DNA of 5,308 nucleotides from Deltaproteobacteria bacterium (GTDB taxonomy: Bacteria > Myxococcota > Polyangia > Haliangiales > Haliangiaceae): NCBI GenBank assembly GCA_018262455.1, contig JAGSPR010000538.1, forward strand, positions 1-5,308, written 5' to 3'. Every line of letters begins with the position of its first letter. Position 1 is the first letter of the stretch. Positions 4,256 to 5,308 of this stretch are shown piece by piece. The notes beneath the pieces were generated by a model, which was given only the letters and a program-made list of their open reading frames with translations, ran no database searches and was not told the DNA's origin. The translations under genes and the position numbers were made by a program.

Positions 4256-5308
4256 TCAGGGATGATGCTCGTAGGCGCCAAGATCAGGGGATGAACCCTG
4301 CGGGCGCAGTGTCCCATCGAGGTCATGACCAACGTTGATCGTGCCGGAAACGGCGATGTCGATCGCCGGACTGGAAGGCTTCAGGTGAAAGTCCCGGTTC
4401 GCTACGTCGATGAACTGCGGATCTACGACGATCGTTCCCGGAGGCGCCCCCGTCTGATGCGACAGGATGGTGTTGGTGAACGTGCACTTCAGGGGATTCA
4501 GGTTGCCGACCGACTCGAATGCGCCCTGAGAGGCCAACACGCTGTTTTCGAACAAGACGGAGCGGAGGGCGACGGTGGATCCTTCGCAGATATCCCCGGG
4601 AGCTCCCTGGTCCAGTGAGTGCGAGAGCACGAACGTGTCGTAGGCGAAGGTCAGGCGACTTCCCGGGGATGTCGTGTCCGACGTGAACACGGCCGGGAAG
4701 ACGTTTTCGAGCAGCGAGTTCGTGATCTCGACGCTCGTGCGCGCACCAGCAACGATGATCGTTGCCCCGACAATGTTGGCGTGCATGTGCACCCGATCTG
4801 CACGCAGCGAGGAATCGTCACTTGTCGTGATCGCGCTCCCGCTCGCGTTCATTGATACCTCGGAGTCCGTGAGGTTCAGGTTGCAGCGAGTCATGTCCAC
4901 AACGGACGCAGCACCTGCCGTCTTGAAGGAAGCTCCTCGAATCGACAAGGACGAGAAGGGAGCGTTGGCATTGCCGCACTGAACGAGGAGTTCCCCGGTC
5001 GCGCTGAGGTTGCGGATGTTCACACTGGCGCCGTCCTTGACGACCACCGCTCGGACGCTGCCGACCACGAGGATGTCTGCTTGGGTCGCAACTACCTCCA
5101 GCGGTGCAGCTGTGGGAGTTCGAACCTCCAGCGACGAGTCGTACGTGCCCGGAAGCATACGTACGGTCGGAGTGACGACGGCGTTCGTGGCCAGGGTGAT
5201 GGCACTCGCGAGTGCGCATGGTTGGGCGAGTGAACAGGTCCCCATGCCATCGGGGGACGCGTAGACCACGGACGCCTCCGGGACGCACGTTCCCACGGCG
5301 AGGTCGCA
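4256..5308 (-). CDS. Secreted right-handed parallel beta-helix protein, partial (N-terminus beyond the right edge)
   Basis: The C-terminal 350 residues of a larger, probably surface or secreted protein; the frame stays open to the window edge, so the start and signal peptide are not seen. The visible part begins CDLAVGTCVPEA, a short Cys motif typical of linkers in secreted myxobacterial-type proteins, then VVYASPDGMGTCS and QPCALASAITLA…VRMLPGTYDSSLEV, the characteristic entry to pectate-lyase-like beta-helix domains. About 80-290 consist of short Val/Ile/Ser/Thr/Asn-rich strands such as SVNIRNLSA, LNLTDSEVSMN and VEITNSLLENV, which fit beta-helix coils. The end, DPQFIDVANRDFHLKPSSPAID…GHDLDGTLRPQGSSPDLGAYEHHP, is the conserved tail of bacterial beta-helix proteins of the choice-of-anchor Q type. 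No catalytic site of a polysaccharide lyase is recognisable, so binding or structural function is as likely as enzymatic. GC content is lower than in the neighbouring genes. Confidence 0.85.
   Translation of the reverse strand, partial: CDLAVGTCVPEASVVYASPDGMGTCSLAQPCALASAITLATNAVVTPTVRMLPGTYDSSLEVRTPTAAPLEVVATQADILVVGSVRAVVVKDGASVNIRNLSATGELLVQCGNANAPFSSLSIRGASFKTAGAASVVDMTRCNLNLTDSEVSMNASGSAITTSDDSSLRADRVHMHANIVGATIIVAGARTSVEITNSLLENVFPAVFTSDTTSPGSRLTFAYDTFVLSHSLDQGAPGDICEGSTVALRSVLFENSVLASQGAFESVGNLNPLKCTFTNTILSHQTGAPPGTIVVDPQFIDVANRDFHLKPSSPAIDIAVSGTINVGHDLDGTLRPQGSSPDLGAYEHHP

Noticed and set aside
3976..4332. A 118-codon minus-strand frame ending in ATGA at the VOC start
   Set aside because: It overlaps the end of the beta-helix gene by 77 bases, has no ribosome binding site or recognisable domain, and its composition is low-complexity Pro/Ser/Arg/Ala.

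Overview
The window is high-GC bacterial DNA. It holds six complete genes and one gene cut by the right edge, with no rRNA, tRNA, CRISPR array or insertion sequence that I can recognise. The strong G/C preference at third codon positions, the small lipoproteins, the secreted beta-helix protein with short Cys-containing motifs near its N-terminal part, and the divergent OmpR-type regulator together suggest a myxobacterium-like or other large-genome soil or sediment bacterium. That assignment is an inference; nothing here is a phylogenetic marker.

Layout. Positions 1-413 hold no gene I can support. They carry a compact block of overlapping dyads and a GTCAC direct repeat (329-360) just upstream of the first gene. 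414-1136 (+) encodes a winged-helix regulator of the OmpR/PhoB type whose receiver domain has lost several phosphorylation residues. 1319-1798 (+) encodes a hemerythrin-like four-helix protein. 1860-2324 (-), convergent with it, encodes a PrxQ/BCP-type peroxiredoxin with one cysteine. 2380-2853 (+), divergent from the peroxiredoxin, encodes a lipoprotein made of a Cys/Gly-rich linker and a C-terminal heavy-metal-associated (HMA) domain. It is followed after 20 bases by a small exported protein of unknown function (2874-3197). 3200-3979 (-) encodes a two-domain VOC (glyoxalase-fold) protein whose stop codon lies 2 bases from the preceding gene's stop. 3980-4255 has no gene but carries a degenerate second copy of the tail of the 2874-3197 gene. 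4256 to the right edge (-) is the C-terminal part of a secreted right-handed beta-helix protein.

How they may work together. Hemerythrin (O2, NO or peroxide chemistry), PrxQ (peroxide removal) and a lipid-anchored HMA protein (soft metal binding) share a redox/metal theme, with an atypical regulator at one end. They are not one operon: strands alternate, and only 2380-3197 looks like a two-gene transcription unit. The VOC and beta-helix genes have no evident link to this theme. The points most worth a second look are the Cys/Gly-rich lipidated HMA protein, the degenerate receiver, the overlapping dyads upstream of it, the non-canonical hemerythrin ligand set, and the 45-base imperfect repeat bracketing the VOC gene.
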